Counted from the first letter of the stretch, positions 24,202-32,516 are shown. The stretch is DNA of 64,000 nucleotides from Lysinimonas soli (GCF_042655435.1 NZ_JBHSMG010000001.1:1364001-1428000); one strand, 5' to 3'. A program made the numbers and translations. Notes: generated from the sequence alone by a model not told the origin.

Positions 24202-25125
24202 TCAGTCCTGCGCTCTCTGCTGGCGAACGTAGAAGAACGCGACGACGAGCGAGCCCAGCAGGATGATCACGGCGCTCGCCGAGGCCTGCGAGAACTCGTA
24301 GTTGCTGAAGGCGAGCTTGTAGGTGAAGGTGCTGAGCATCTCGGTGAGGTTCACCGGTCCACCTCCCGTAGTGAGCCAGATCAGCGCGAACTGCTGCGTC
24401 GTCCAGAGCAGGTCGAGCGTTGCCATGCTCAGGATGATCGGCCGCAGCTGAGGAAGGGTGACGTTGCGGAACTGGTCGAACCAGCTCGCTCCGTCGACGG
24501 TCGCCGCCTCGTAGAGATCGCGTGGGATTCCCTGCAGTCCGGCGAGCAGGCTGATCATGAAGAACGGATAGCCGCCCCAGATGTTCATCACCGTGACCGC
24601 GAGCAGTGCGGTCGACGGGGTCGCGAACCAGGCGATCCCCTCGTGGATGACACCCGTCTGCTGGAGCAGGAAGTTGATGACGCCGTTGGGGTCGAGGATC
24701 AGCCGCCACAGGATCGCGATGATCGCCGCGGTGAACAGCCACGGCAGGATGAAGATCACGCGGAACGTGGCCCGCGACAGGCGCCCGAGCAGCGGGCTGT
24801 TGAGCATCAGGGCGAAGCCGAGACCGATCACCAGGTGGGCGATCACGCTCGACAGCGTGAAGACGAGGGTGTTCTTGACGGCGTTGAGGAAGTTCGGGTC
24901 GGTGAAGACCGCGATGTAGTTGGCCAGCCCGACGAACTTCGACTCGGGCTGGGCGATGACGTTGTCGAGCAGCGAGTACCCGATGACCATGACGATCGGG
25001 ATGACCATCAGGACGATGATGAGCACCGCGGTCGGCGAGATGAATCCGTAGGGCGCGAGGGTGCGCGCCAGCCTGGATGAGGGGAAGCGACGGGCCTCGT
25101 TGCCGCGCACGCGTAGGGACGTCAT
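24202..25125 (-). CDS. Carbohydrate ABC transporter permease (MalF-like)
   Basis: 307 aa. The ATG at 25125 is preferred to an upstream in-frame start because a full AAGGAGGT precedes it by 7 nt. Six membrane spans; the EAA loop is DLYEAATVDGASWFDQFRNV at about residues 212-231. A basic N-terminus of about 25 residues precedes the first span. CUT1-type partner of the permease at 23351-24199. Separated from the binding-protein gene by a strong hairpin. Confidence 0.88.
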   Translation of the reverse strand: MTSLRVRGNEARRFPSSRLARTLAPYGFISPTAVLIIVLMVIPIVMVIGYSLLDNVIAQPESKFVGLANYIAVFTDPNFLNAVKNTLVFTLSSVIAHLVIGLGFALMLNSPLLGRLSRATFRVIFILPWLFTAAIIAILWRLILDPNGVINFLLQQTGVIHEGIAWFATPSTALLAVTVMNIWGGYPFFMISLLAGLQGIPRDLYEAATVDGASWFDQFRNVTLPQLRPIILSMATLDLLWTTQQFALIWLTTGGGPVNLTEMLSTFTYKLAFSNYEFSQASASAVIILLGSLVVAFFYVRQQRAQD

Positions 25126-25147
25126 GCGACGGACCTCCTTGGGCATC

Positions 25148-25181
25148 GGCCGCGCCACGGTGTTCGCACCGTGGCGCGGCC
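25148..25181 (-). terminator. Perfect intercistronic hairpin between binding-protein and permease genes
   Basis: 15-bp perfect stem: GGCCGCGCCACGGTG at 25148-25162 and its complement at 25167-25181, four-base loop (CGAA in the minus-strand transcript). No T-run. Same position and style as the hairpin behind the chvE-like gene, and likely to set a high binding-protein to permease ratio. Confidence 0.7.
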
Positions 25182-25205
25182 TGGTTCAGTGGATGGACGC
25201 GGAGT

Positions 25206-26492
25206 CTAGAACTTCGCCTTCCACTGCGTTTGCGTGTTCTTCAACATCGCGCTCACCGATTCGTCGCCTGCGAGCACCTTCTGGAACTCGACGTCGAAGT
25301 CGCGCATCAGCTGGTCGGCCACGGGGAGCCCCACGAACTCGTTCGCCGGGTAGCCCGCCTGGTAGATCTTGAAGGCCTGGGCGTAGAGCGGGTCGCTGCC
25401 GGAGAAGTCCGGCGTCGAGGTGGTGTTGCCGGGGAACCCGTGGGCCAGCGTCGAGACGGTCGAGTTGGTCTTCTTGCTCATCAGGAACTCGACGAGCTTC
25501 CACGCCTCGGCCTTGTGCTCCGACTTGTTGGACACGCCGATGCCCCACGAGGCGTACGGGATGCCGCGCTTGCCCGAGTAGCCGTCTGCGGCCGGAATGG
25601 CCGAGATGCTGAACTTCAGGTTGGGGTTGGCCTTCTTGATCGTGTCGATGTGCGCGAGCGAGTCGATCATCATGCCGACCTGACCATTGGTGAACTGCGT
25701 GACCTTGTCGGTCTCCTGAAGGGTCGCGGCACCGGCGGCGATCGCTTTGGCATCCGAGAGCGACTTGACGAAGTTGACCGTGTCGGCGACCTTCGAGTTG
25801 GTCAGGTCGGGTTGGCCGTTCTTCAGCATGCTGCCGCCCGAGGCCCACAGCCACGACATGATGTCGTTCTGCACGCCGTTGGGGTTCGTGGTGCCCAGCG
25901 GGAGGATCCAGCCCTTGACCGGGCCGCCGAGTGCGCTGACCGCCTTCGCGTCACTGAGGAACTCGCTCTGCGTCGTGGGCGGCGAGCTGACGCCCGCCTT
26001 CGCCAGCAGGTCGTCGTTGGTGAACATCGGGTAGACGAAGTTCACGACCGGGATCATGTAGGTCGACCCGCTGATCTTGACCTGGCTCGACAACTGGCTC
26101 GCGTCGTACTTCGAGCTGGTGATCTCTTTCGAGAGGTTGTCGAGACCGCCCTGCTTGACCAGGTCGGCGACCCAGGCGCCGTCGAGGCCGACGACATCCG
26201 CCATGGTGCCCGAGGCGACCGCGGTCGTGGTCTGGTCCTGAATGGAGGTGTAGGGGCCGCTGATGAGCTTCACTGTGATGTTGGGGTTCGCCGTCTCGAA
26301 CTCACCGACGAGCTTCTTGAGGGCGCCGGCCGGCAGTTCGGGCTCCCACCACTGCGAGAACTCGATCGTGACCTTGCCACCGGCGGACGAACCGGACGAA
26401 CCGGTTCCGCTGCAGGCGGCGGTCAGGAGTACAGCTGTCGTCGCTATCGCGATTCCGAAGAGCTTGCGCCGGTTACGAGCGTCCTTGCTCAT
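25206..26492 (-). CDS. Carbohydrate ABC transporter substrate-binding lipoprotein (family 1 SBP)
   Basis: 428 aa. Lipobox TAAC at about residues 24-27, then a MalE-like fold: VTIEFSQWWEPELPAGALKK, FETANPNITVKL, DVVGLDGAWVADLVKQG, and SGKRGIPYASWGIGVSNKSE near the hinge. CUT1-type sugar binding protein, lipid-anchored outside the membrane. First gene of the operon binding protein-permease-permease-aldolase-kinase. Its promoter shares the 170-nt divergent gap with the DeoR gene, where TGCGCA-type repeats lie. Ligand unknown. Confidence 0.88.
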   Translation of the reverse strand: MSKDARNRRKLFGIAIATTAVLLTAACSGTGSSGSSAGGKVTIEFSQWWEPELPAGALKKLVGEFETANPNITVKLISGPYTSIQDQTTTAVASGTMADVVGLDGAWVADLVKQGGLDNLSKEITSSKYDASQLSSQVKISGSTYMIPVVNFVYPMFTNDDLLAKAGVSSPPTTQSEFLSDAKAVSALGGPVKGWILPLGTTNPNGVQNDIMSWLWASGGSMLKNGQPDLTNSKVADTVNFVKSLSDAKAIAAGAATLQETDKVTQFTNGQVGMMIDSLAHIDTIKKANPNLKFSISAIPAADGYSGKRGIPYASWGIGVSNKSEHKAEAWKLVEFLMSKKTNSTVSTLAHGFPGNTTSTPDFSGSDPLYAQAFKIYQAGYPANEFVGLPVADQLMRDFDVEFQKVLAGDESVSAMLKNTQTQWKAKF

Positions 26493-26530
26493 GATTCTCC
26501 GATCATATTCTGCTGTTTTGTGCTGTTGAA

Positions 26531-26610
26531 TGCGCTTTTCTGCGCGAGTCTGATGCTAGCGCTCCGGTATTGCCCCGTCAACTGCGCAGAGATACGCAAT
26601 TATTTGCGCA
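26531..26610. promoter_or_regulatory. TGCGC repeat cluster, candidate DeoR operators in a divergent promoter region
   Basis: In the gap between the sugar-binding-protein gene and the DeoR gene, TGCGC occurs at 26531-26535 and 26541-26545 (10-bp repeat). TGCGCA occurs at 26583-26588 and 26605-26610, with ACGCA at 26594-26598, giving copies about 11 bp apart and therefore on one helix face. The whole gap is unusually A/T-rich for this genome. Tandem sites of this sort are typical of DeoR-family repressors. Confidence 0.5.
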
Positions 26611-26662
26611 AAACTCGGTCCTTTTCCCGCAAGTCGTCCCCGTTTCTGCTAGAAGTGACTAC

Positions 26663-27520
26663 GTGGACACCCTCACCGACGACAGCGACGCCCAGCCGGC
26701 ACGCCTTCCGGCGGGACGCAAGGCGCAGTTGGCGGCCTACGTCGCCGAAGCGGAGCAGGTCACAGTGGCCGCTCTCGCCACGCGATTCGGAGTCTCGGCC
26801 GACACGATCCGACGCGATCTCGACCAACTCGACTCCGACGGCCTCGTGGTACGCACGCACGGAGGTGCGGTGAGCCTCGACGCGATGTCGGCCACCGAGA
26901 AGAAGCTCGACGTGCGCCTGCAACTGCACACGACGGCCAAGGAGCAGATCGGCGCCCTTGCGGCCACCCTGGTCGAGAACAGCTCGGTGGTCATGATCAA
27001 CGCGGGAACGACGACGCTCGCGGTCGCGCGACACCTCCGCCACCACCGGGAGCTGACGATCGCGACCAACAACCTGCGGATCCCCGCCGAGATCTCGCCC
27101 AAGGCGGTCCGCGACCTCTACGTGTTCGGTGGGGCTGTGCGATTCGCCGGGCAATCGACGATCGGACCGGTCGGCTTTCAGTTCGGGGGCGGCGCGGGCG
27201 AGCTCGAACTGCGCTGCGACCTCGCCCTGATCTCGGTCGGGGCGGTCTCGGCCGAGGGCGGGTATTCGACGAGCAACCTCGCCGAGGCGGTCATGATGGG
27301 CGAGATGATCGCACGTGCCGCACGAGTCGCCATCCTCGCCGACTCCTCGAAGTTCGGGCGCCAGCTGTTCGCACAGATCGCCGAGCTCGGTCGCGCCGAC
27401 TACCTCGTCACCGATCAGGCGCCTCCGGCCGATCTCGCCGCCGCCCTCCAGCGCAATGGGGTCACCGTGCTGCTGCCCGACGAATCCGCGCCGACGCGCG
27501 CGGTTCCGCGCATCCCGTGA
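26663..27520 (+). CDS. DeoR/GlpR family transcriptional regulator of sugar metabolism
   Basis: 285 aa from a GTG at 26663; earlier in-frame starts run through the A/T-rich operator region and are unlikely. DeoR HTH at about residues 36-60 (ALATRFGVSADTIRRDLDQL) followed by the wing VVRTHGGAVS. The sensor domain has VMINAGTTTLAVARHLRHH (sugar-phosphate binding loop), FGGAVRFAGQSTIGP and ILADSSKFGRQLFAQI. The effector is usually a phosphorylated sugar. It overlaps the isomerase gene (GTGA) and is divergent from the sugar-import/aldolase/kinase operon, which it most likely controls. Confidence 0.88.
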   Translation: MDTLTDDSDAQPARLPAGRKAQLAAYVAEAEQVTVAALATRFGVSADTIRRDLDQLDSDGLVVRTHGGAVSLDAMSATEKKLDVRLQLHTTAKEQIGALAATLVENSSVVMINAGTTTLAVARHLRHHRELTIATNNLRIPAEISPKAVRDLYVFGGAVRFAGQSTIGPVGFQFGGGAGELELRCDLALISVGAVSAEGGYSTSNLAEAVMMGEMIARAARVAILADSSKFGRQLFAQIAELGRADYLVTDQAPPADLAAALQRNGVTVLLPDESAPTRAVPRIP

Positions 27521-28509
27521 CCGCCGAGCCGATCCGGCTTCCGGCCAATCAGCCCGCCGATCGCTTCTACGCGGGCGGCGAGCACATCGCGCGGTTCCGC
27601 CACTCGGCCACGCCGGCCGACCCCTTCACCCCCGAGGACTGGATCGCGTCCACCACGAGCGTGCGCGGGCACGCCCCGACCGGCCTGACCCGTCTTCCGG
27701 ACGGACGGATGCTGTCCGAGGCCATCGCACAGGACCCCGTCGCCTGGCTCGGCCCCGAGCACGTGGCACGTTTCGGCCCCGACGCGATGCTGCTCGTGAA
27801 GCTGCTCGACGCCGGACAGCGGCTTCCCGTGCACGCGCACCCCCACCGCGACTTCGCCGCCCGCCACCTCGGTACCGCTCACGGCAAGGCCGAAGCCTGG
27901 TACATCCTCTCCCCCGGCGTCGTGTACCTGGGGCTGCGCGAGGGCATCGACCCCGCCCGGCTGCGCGCCCTGGTCGACGCACAGGACACATCCGCCTTGC
28001 TCGCGCTGATGAACCGTGTCGAGGTCGACGCCCACGACACCGTGTACGTGCCGCCGGGTACCCTGCACGCGATCGGGGGCGGAGTGCTGTTGGCCGAAGT
28101 GCAGGAGCCGGAGGACCTCTCGATCCTGCTCGAATGGAACGGCTTCGCGATCGACGGCGCCACGGAGGGCCACCTGGGGCTCGGCTTCGACCTGGCCCTC
28201 GCTGCCGTGACTACCGAACCTCTCGCCGACGGCGCGCTGTCATCGGTCATCTGCCGCGGCGCACAAGACGGACCGGCCCTGCCGCCCGCCTCGATCGGCT
28301 ACTTCCGCCTCGACCGGATCGCGTCGCCGCGCGTCCTCCCGGCCGGCTTTGCGATCGTCATCGGATTGACCGACGGCCTCACCCTTTCGACCCGAGCCGG
28401 CGCGACGACCATCGACGCGGGCGCGACGATCCTCGTGCCGGCCGCCGCGGGCGACCTCAGCTTCGACGGGCAGGGCAGCGCGCTCGTCGCGCGGCCGCCG
28501 CAGGCCTGA
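27517..28509 (+). CDS. manA: Mannose-6-phosphate isomerase, class I
   Basis: 330 aa; the GTG start overlaps the DeoR stop. Cupin metalloenzyme: zinc ligands in RLPVHAHPHRDF (His-x-His, about residues 107-118), the Glu of GKAEAWYIL, and the His in VPPGTLHAIGGG (about 182-193). N-terminus EHIARFR...PEDWIASTTSVRG is class I type. It interconverts mannose-6-phosphate and fructose-6-phosphate; a related aldose/ketose phosphate pair is possible because the enzyme sits in a dedicated sugar island and is probably not the housekeeping ManA. Confidence 0.82.
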   Translation: MTAEPIRLPANQPADRFYAGGEHIARFRHSATPADPFTPEDWIASTTSVRGHAPTGLTRLPDGRMLSEAIAQDPVAWLGPEHVARFGPDAMLLVKLLDAGQRLPVHAHPHRDFAARHLGTAHGKAEAWYILSPGVVYLGLREGIDPARLRALVDAQDTSALLALMNRVEVDAHDTVYVPPGTLHAIGGGVLLAEVQEPEDLSILLEWNGFAIDGATEGHLGLGFDLALAAVTTEPLADGALSSVICRGAQDGPALPPASIGYFRLDRIASPRVLPAGFAIVIGLTDGLTLSTRAGATTIDAGATILVPAAAGDLSFDGQGSALVARPPQA

Positions 28510-28554
28510 CCCGTGCGGCCGAGGCCGGTGGCGGCCGTCGAAGATGGACTCTCT

Positions 28555-28630
28555 TGGTGGATCTGAGGGGATTCGAACCCCTGACCCCCTGCATGCCATG
28601 CAGGTGCGCTACCAGCTGCGCCACAGACCC
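28555..28630 (-). tRNA. tRNA-Ala (anticodon GGC)
   Basis: The minus strand folds as a cloverleaf of 76 nt including an encoded CCA. The acceptor stem GGGTCTG pairs with CAGATCC and contains a G3-U70 wobble pair, the alanine identity element. The anticodon stem CCTGC/GCAGG encloses the loop ATGGCAT with anticodon GGC, and the T-loop is GGTTCGAATCC. It lies beyond the rsfS end of the housekeeping block. Confidence 0.96.
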
Positions 28631-28702
28631 GTGACCCCTCGCGGGGCAACTGGACTAGGTTACTACATCCCTCGGCACCCGCTCACCGACCAGGATGGAG
28701 CC

Positions 28703-29281
28703 ATGAGCGGCGAACCGATCACGATCTCGATCACGCGCACCGTCGACCCCGTCCGGGCGAAGGAGGTCGCCGCCTGGGCGCGCGCCGGTCAGGACCTGTT
28801 GAGCGCCAGCCCCGGGTACCTGGGGTCCGGCTGGATCCGCCCCGACCCCGAGAGCCCCGAGTGGCACATGCTGTTCCGGTTCGCGGATGCCGAGAGCCTG
28901 GCCGCCTGGGAACGTTCGCCCGAGCGAGCCTGGTGGGTGGCCTCCGCGCAGGGTCTCGTCGAAGACGCCCACATGGAACGTCGCACCGGCATCGAGGGCT
29001 GGTTCGACGAGCCGTCGAGCATCGAGGTGATCGAGTCGGGGCCGGTCGTTCCACCCCGCTGGAAGCAGATGGTGGCGATCTTCCTGGTGTTCTACCCCTT
29101 GAGCCTGGGCGCGAACGCGCTCTTCGGCACGCTGCTGGCCGGCTGGCCCCTGTGGCTGCGGGTTCTGGTCTCGGTCCTGGCCGTGACGCCGATCATGACC
29201 TACCTCGCCCTGCCGTTGGTCACCCGGGCGCTGCGGCCATGGCTCCACCGGACCCGGCCGACGGTTCTCCGCGTCGGCTAG
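28703..29281 (+). CDS. Antibiotic-biosynthesis-monooxygenase (ABM) domain membrane protein
   Basis: 192 aa. N-terminal ABM-like ferredoxin-fold domain, about residues 1-95 (ITISITRTVDPVRAKEVAAW, WHMLFRFADAESLAAWERS). The C-terminal part holds two membrane spans, MVAIFLVFYPLSLGANALFG and a second at about 147-172. This ABM-plus-two-TM architecture is a recognised uncharacterised family; no catalytic role is known. Its TAG stop and the TAG stop of convergent rsfS share the palindrome CTAG at 29278-29281. Confidence 0.8.
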   Translation: MSGEPITISITRTVDPVRAKEVAAWARAGQDLLSASPGYLGSGWIRPDPESPEWHMLFRFADAESLAAWERSPERAWWVASAQGLVEDAHMERRTGIEGWFDEPSSIEVIESGPVVPPRWKQMVAIFLVFYPLSLGANALFGTLLAGWPLWLRVLVSVLAVTPIMTYLALPLVTRALRPWLHRTRPTVLRVG

Positions 29282-29658
29282 CTGTCGGCCGGGGCGGGCT
29301 GCGGCAGCTCGAGCGGCACGACCGGGCAGTCTTTCCAGAGGCGCTCGAGCGAGTAGTACATGCGGTCCTCCTCGTGGAAGACGTGCACGACGAGGTCACC
29401 GAAGTCGAGCAGCACCCACCGGCCCTCGGCGCGCCCCTCGCGGCGGAGGGTCTTGACGCCCGCCTCGTTGAGCTTGTCCTCGACCTCGGCCGCGATGGCG
29501 AGCACATTGCGCTCGTTGCGACCGCTGGCCAGCAGGAAGATGTCGGTCAGCGGAAGGGGACCCGAGACGTCGAGCGCGACGAGGTCTTCCGCCTGCTTGG
29601 AGTCGGCCGCCGCCGCCGCGATGCGCGCGAGTCCACGCGCGTGATCAGATGCCGTCAC
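29278..29658 (-). CDS. rsfS: Ribosomal silencing factor RsfS
   Basis: 126 aa, usual length for the family. Motifs: DLVALDVSGPLPLTDIFLLA, SGRNERNVLAIAAEVED, and EGRWVLLDFGDLVVHVFHEE followed by DRMYYSLERLW, which is the diagnostic RsfS signature. Binds L14 on the large subunit and blocks subunit joining when nutrients are short. Last protein gene of the nadD-hypothetical-rsfS group. Confidence 0.95.
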   Translation of the reverse strand: MTASDHARGLARIAAAAADSKQAEDLVALDVSGPLPLTDIFLLASGRNERNVLAIAAEVEDKLNEAGVKTLRREGRAEGRWVLLDFGDLVVHVFHEEDRMYYSLERLWKDCPVVPLELPQPAPADS

Positions 29659-29687
29659 AGTGTCCTTCGATGGTTTCGGCCACGCGC

Positions 29688-31619
29688 TCAGAGCGTGCCG
29701 GAAACGAGGCCGGCGACCAGCAGTCCGACGACGACCAGGGCCATGACGGAAGCGGCGACGATGAGAATGGTGAACCCGCGGGTTCCCTTGGGCTTGCTGG
29801 GCGCGATGATGCCGCCCGTCGCCGTGTGAGTGCTGACCGCCCGAATGGCGCGCACCGGCGTCGAATCGGTCGATGCCACCTGGTGGTCGCCAGGGTCGAG
29901 TACGTGGTCGATGTCGGTCTGGTCGAGCTGCGACGGATGCGCACCGGTCACCGACAGACTCTGCGGGAGCGAGATGGAGCCGGTGAGCAGGATCTCACCG
30001 CTGACGCCCATCGGACCGCTGAGGTGGCTCTCGGGCCCCGTCGGGAGCACGAGGGCGCTTGTCGTGATCGCGCCGCTGCCCGCGCCGACGCTGCGGGTGA
30101 TCGTCGACTCGTTCACCTGCTCCGCGTCGTCGATGTCGGACTGCGTCGACCAGTGGCCGACGGTCGGACCGGTCGAGGGGTGCGCGTCGGAGGGCTCGGG
30201 GATGGGAGAGCTCGCGATCGCTGCCGGCAGCTCGGTTCGCGTCGGCGAGTTCGACGCCGGCGGCACGAGGAACGGAGACGCCAATCCGAATGCGGGGGGC
30301 GTGACGAGTGCGGGAGGCTCGACCTGGGCCGGGGGCTCGACGTGCGCGCTCGGTTCAACGGATGCCGGCGGCTCCACGAAGGCGGGTGCGCCCTGAGGCG
30401 CAGGGGCCGAGAGAAGCGGGTCGACCGCCTGGTCGACGGGTGCACCGGCGCTCTGCGAGGGAGCTGTGAAGAGGGAGTCGAACGCCGAAAGCCCCTGGTA
30501 GGTCTCCGTCTCGGCGGGAGCGGGAGCCTCGACGAAGATGTCCGAGGGCGGCTCAGGGGGCTGTACCTGGGCGGGCGCGGCGTCCTCGAGCGCGGGCTCG
30601 GGCAGAAGCGGCGCGGCGGCACGACGACCGGGAACGGGAGCCGGGACATCCGAATCGGGCGCGAACAGGCCGCGGCCGGCGGCGAGGGCATCGAACTCGG
30701 CGAGCGCGGAGTCGAGCCGGCTGGACGGCTGGGGCGCGGGCGCCACGAGGGGCGGAGGGACAAGCGCGGCGGGCGCGACGAGATCAAGGGGCTCGACGTT
30801 CTCGGGCGCGGGATCGTTCGTCTCGGCGTTCGTGGGTTCGGCGACGACCGACTCGACGTCGACCGCTGCTTCCTCGACCGGAGCCGATTCGACCGCGTGG
30901 ATCGGCGCGAAGGACCCGGCGCCGATCGGCGTCTCATCGGTGGCCGCCGAGGTGAGGCCTTGAGCCTCCCGCAGAGCCCGCAGCTCGCGGCGGGTCATGG
31001 TGTGCTCGGTGACGAACGGAAGGGCGGTCGGTGACGCGAGAGGCGGCACGACGGTGGACGCAGCGACCGGTTCTGCGACAGGCGGGACGCTCGGTGCCGA
31101 ACTCATGGGCGCGGGAACGGGCGGCAGCTGGCCCCGACCCTGGGTCTGGAAGTCGACGGTGCCGTCGTCTCCGACTCCGCCGTACTGCGGGGCCCAGCTC
31201 GGCGTCGCCGCACGACGTCCCTCGGGACTGAAGTCACGTGGTCGGTAGTTGGGCGCATCCTGGCGGGGCATGGCCTCGGTCGCCGGCGGCTCGTTCGATC
31301 CCGACGGTTCCGCGGTGCGCCGGGGGCGAAGGCTCTGCCCGTCGTACTGCGGAAGCGGCGGACGACTCTGCGTCACGTAGTTCAGGGGTTCTGCATTGTT
31401 CATAAGGTCGGCATTGCGGGTCTCGGCATTCACGGATTCGGCTTTCGGAGGCGCCACGTCGACCCGCGCCTGCTCTGTCGCGGGTGCGGACGACGATGCG
31501 GGGGGCTGCGTTGCGGTCTCGGCATTCGGGTCCGAGAGCGAGGCGGGCGGGGCGTCAGCCCGGTCGCTCTGTCGCGCGGCGCGACGCGACTGCAAGGGTG
31601 GGTCCTGGTATGTCGTCAT
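29688..31619 (-). CDS. Large Pro/Ala-rich protein with C-terminal membrane anchor, unknown function
   Basis: 643 aa. About 590 residues are low-complexity Pro/Ala/Glu/Ser sequence, presumably disordered (for example EPPASVEPSAHVEPPAQ). One short charged motif, EHTMTRRELRALREAQG, lies at about 205-221, and there is a single C-terminal span GFTILIVAASVMALVVVGLL near residues 612-634. The topology suggests a cytoplasmic disordered tail anchored by its C-terminus. No enzyme motif. It overlaps the nadD stop (ATGA) and sits between nadD and rsfS, a position where I recall hypothetical proteins in related genomes. Confidence 0.75.
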   Translation of the reverse strand: MTTYQDPPLQSRRAARQSDRADAPPASLSDPNAETATQPPASSSAPATEQARVDVAPPKAESVNAETRNADLMNNAEPLNYVTQSRPPLPQYDGQSLRPRRTAEPSGSNEPPATEAMPRQDAPNYRPRDFSPEGRRAATPSWAPQYGGVGDDGTVDFQTQGRGQLPPVPAPMSSAPSVPPVAEPVAASTVVPPLASPTALPFVTEHTMTRRELRALREAQGLTSAATDETPIGAGSFAPIHAVESAPVEEAAVDVESVVAEPTNAETNDPAPENVEPLDLVAPAALVPPPLVAPAPQPSSRLDSALAEFDALAAGRGLFAPDSDVPAPVPGRRAAAPLLPEPALEDAAPAQVQPPEPPSDIFVEAPAPAETETYQGLSAFDSLFTAPSQSAGAPVDQAVDPLLSAPAPQGAPAFVEPPASVEPSAHVEPPAQVEPPALVTPPAFGLASPFLVPPASNSPTRTELPAAIASSPIPEPSDAHPSTGPTVGHWSTQSDIDDAEQVNESTITRSVGAGSGAITTSALVLPTGPESHLSGPMGVSGEILLTGSISLPQSLSVTGAHPSQLDQTDIDHVLDPGDHQVASTDSTPVRAIRAVSTHTATGGIIAPSKPKGTRGFTILIVAASVMALVVVGLLVAGLVSGTL

Positions 31620-32230
31620 GTCCTACTCCGGTAGAGGTGATGCTTGGAGATGTACTGAACAACACCGTCGGGGACCAAGTACCACACCGGGAATCCCCGG
31701 TCGACTCGCCGACGGCAATCCGTTGACGAGATCGCAAGGGCGGGTACCTCAAGGGAGCTTACGCCTTGCTCCGGCAATCCGCGAATACTCAGCGGATGTC
31801 CAGGTCGCGAAACCGCCACGAAATGCGCCAGCTCCCACAGCTCCTCGACGTCTTTCCACTCGACGATCTGCGCCACCGCGTCGGCCCCGGTGATGAAGAA
31901 GAGATCGGCATTCGGATGCAGTCTGCGCAGATCGCGCAGCGTGTCGATCGTGTAGGTGGGGCCCCCTCGCTCGATGTCGACGCGGCTCGTGGTGAAGCGC
32001 GGATTCGAGGCGGTGGCGATCACGGTCATGAGGTACCGGTGTTCGGCGGCGCTCACGCCCTCCTTCATCCACGGTTGCCCGGTGGGAACGAAGACGACCT
32101 CGTCGAGCTCGAAGCTCTGCTGCACCTCGCTCGCCGCAACGAGGTGGCCGTGGTGGATCGGATCGAACGTTCCGCCCATGACCCCGACTCGGCGCCGTCG
32201 ACCCGCATTCGGGCTGACGGGGTCGCTCAC
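31616..32230 (-). CDS. nadD: Nicotinate-nucleotide adenylyltransferase
   Basis: 204 aa from a GTG. Nucleotidyltransferase motif GVMGGTFDPIHHGHLVAA (with the H-x-G-H), TGADAVAQIVEWKDVEELW, and the C-terminal ISSTDCRRRVDRG (the ISST-x-x-R motif). Converts nicotinate mononucleotide and ATP to deamido-NAD in the cytoplasm. Conserved position upstream of rsfS. Confidence 0.95.
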   Translation of the reverse strand: MSDPVSPNAGRRRRVGVMGGTFDPIHHGHLVAASEVQQSFELDEVVFVPTGQPWMKEGVSAAEHRYLMTVIATASNPRFTTSRVDIERGGPTYTIDTLRDLRRLHPNADLFFITGADAVAQIVEWKDVEELWELAHFVAVSRPGHPLSIRGLPEQGVSSLEVPALAISSTDCRRRVDRGFPVWYLVPDGVVQYISKHHLYRSRT

Positions 32231-32251
32231 GGGCAGGGTGACCTCGACGAC

Positions 32252-32467
32252 CTAGTGGTGGCCGTGGCCGGCGTCGGCGTGATCCGCGGCCTCACCGGTC
32301 TTGTCGCTGTGGCGGTTCGCCACGTCGCGGTAGCTCCACGACACGAGGGCCAGAACGAGGAAGGCACCGGCCGCGATCGCGGGGAACGCCCACGACGGCA
32401 TGATCAGGGGCGCGGGCGCCTGCTCGGCGTGGACACCGACCTGCAGGAGCGTGCTCAACAGCGACAT
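32252..32467 (-). CDS. Small single-span membrane protein, unknown function
   Basis: 71 aa from the ATG at 32467, preceded by GGAGAGG. One span, AFPAIAAGAFLVLALVSWSY (about residues 27-46), then a basic stretch and a His/Asp-rich tail ADHADAGHGHH that could bind metal. Lies between proA and nadD, in the same direction; a small protein at this place is common in this family of bacteria, as far as I recall. Confidence 0.65.
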   Translation of the reverse strand: MSLLSTLLQVGVHAEQAPAPLIMPSWAFPAIAAGAFLVLALVSWSYRDVANRHSDKTGEAADHADAGHGHH

Positions 32468-32516
32468 GCGGTCCTCTCCGACGAAATCAGGATCAACACT
32501 ACTGCCGGTCGCGGGG

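Noticed and set aside
26570..26662. Extended N-terminus for the DeoR regulator
   Set aside because: It would translate the A/T-rich operator region (MPRQLRRDTQLF...) and has no ribosome-binding site; DeoR proteins normally begin shortly before the HTH as with the GTG at 26663.
15938..28509. Sugar island considered as a recent genomic island
   Set aside because: Apart from A/T-rich promoter gaps, base and codon use match the flanks; there is no integrase, and the tRNA-Ala at 28555 is intact with no visible second attachment copy.
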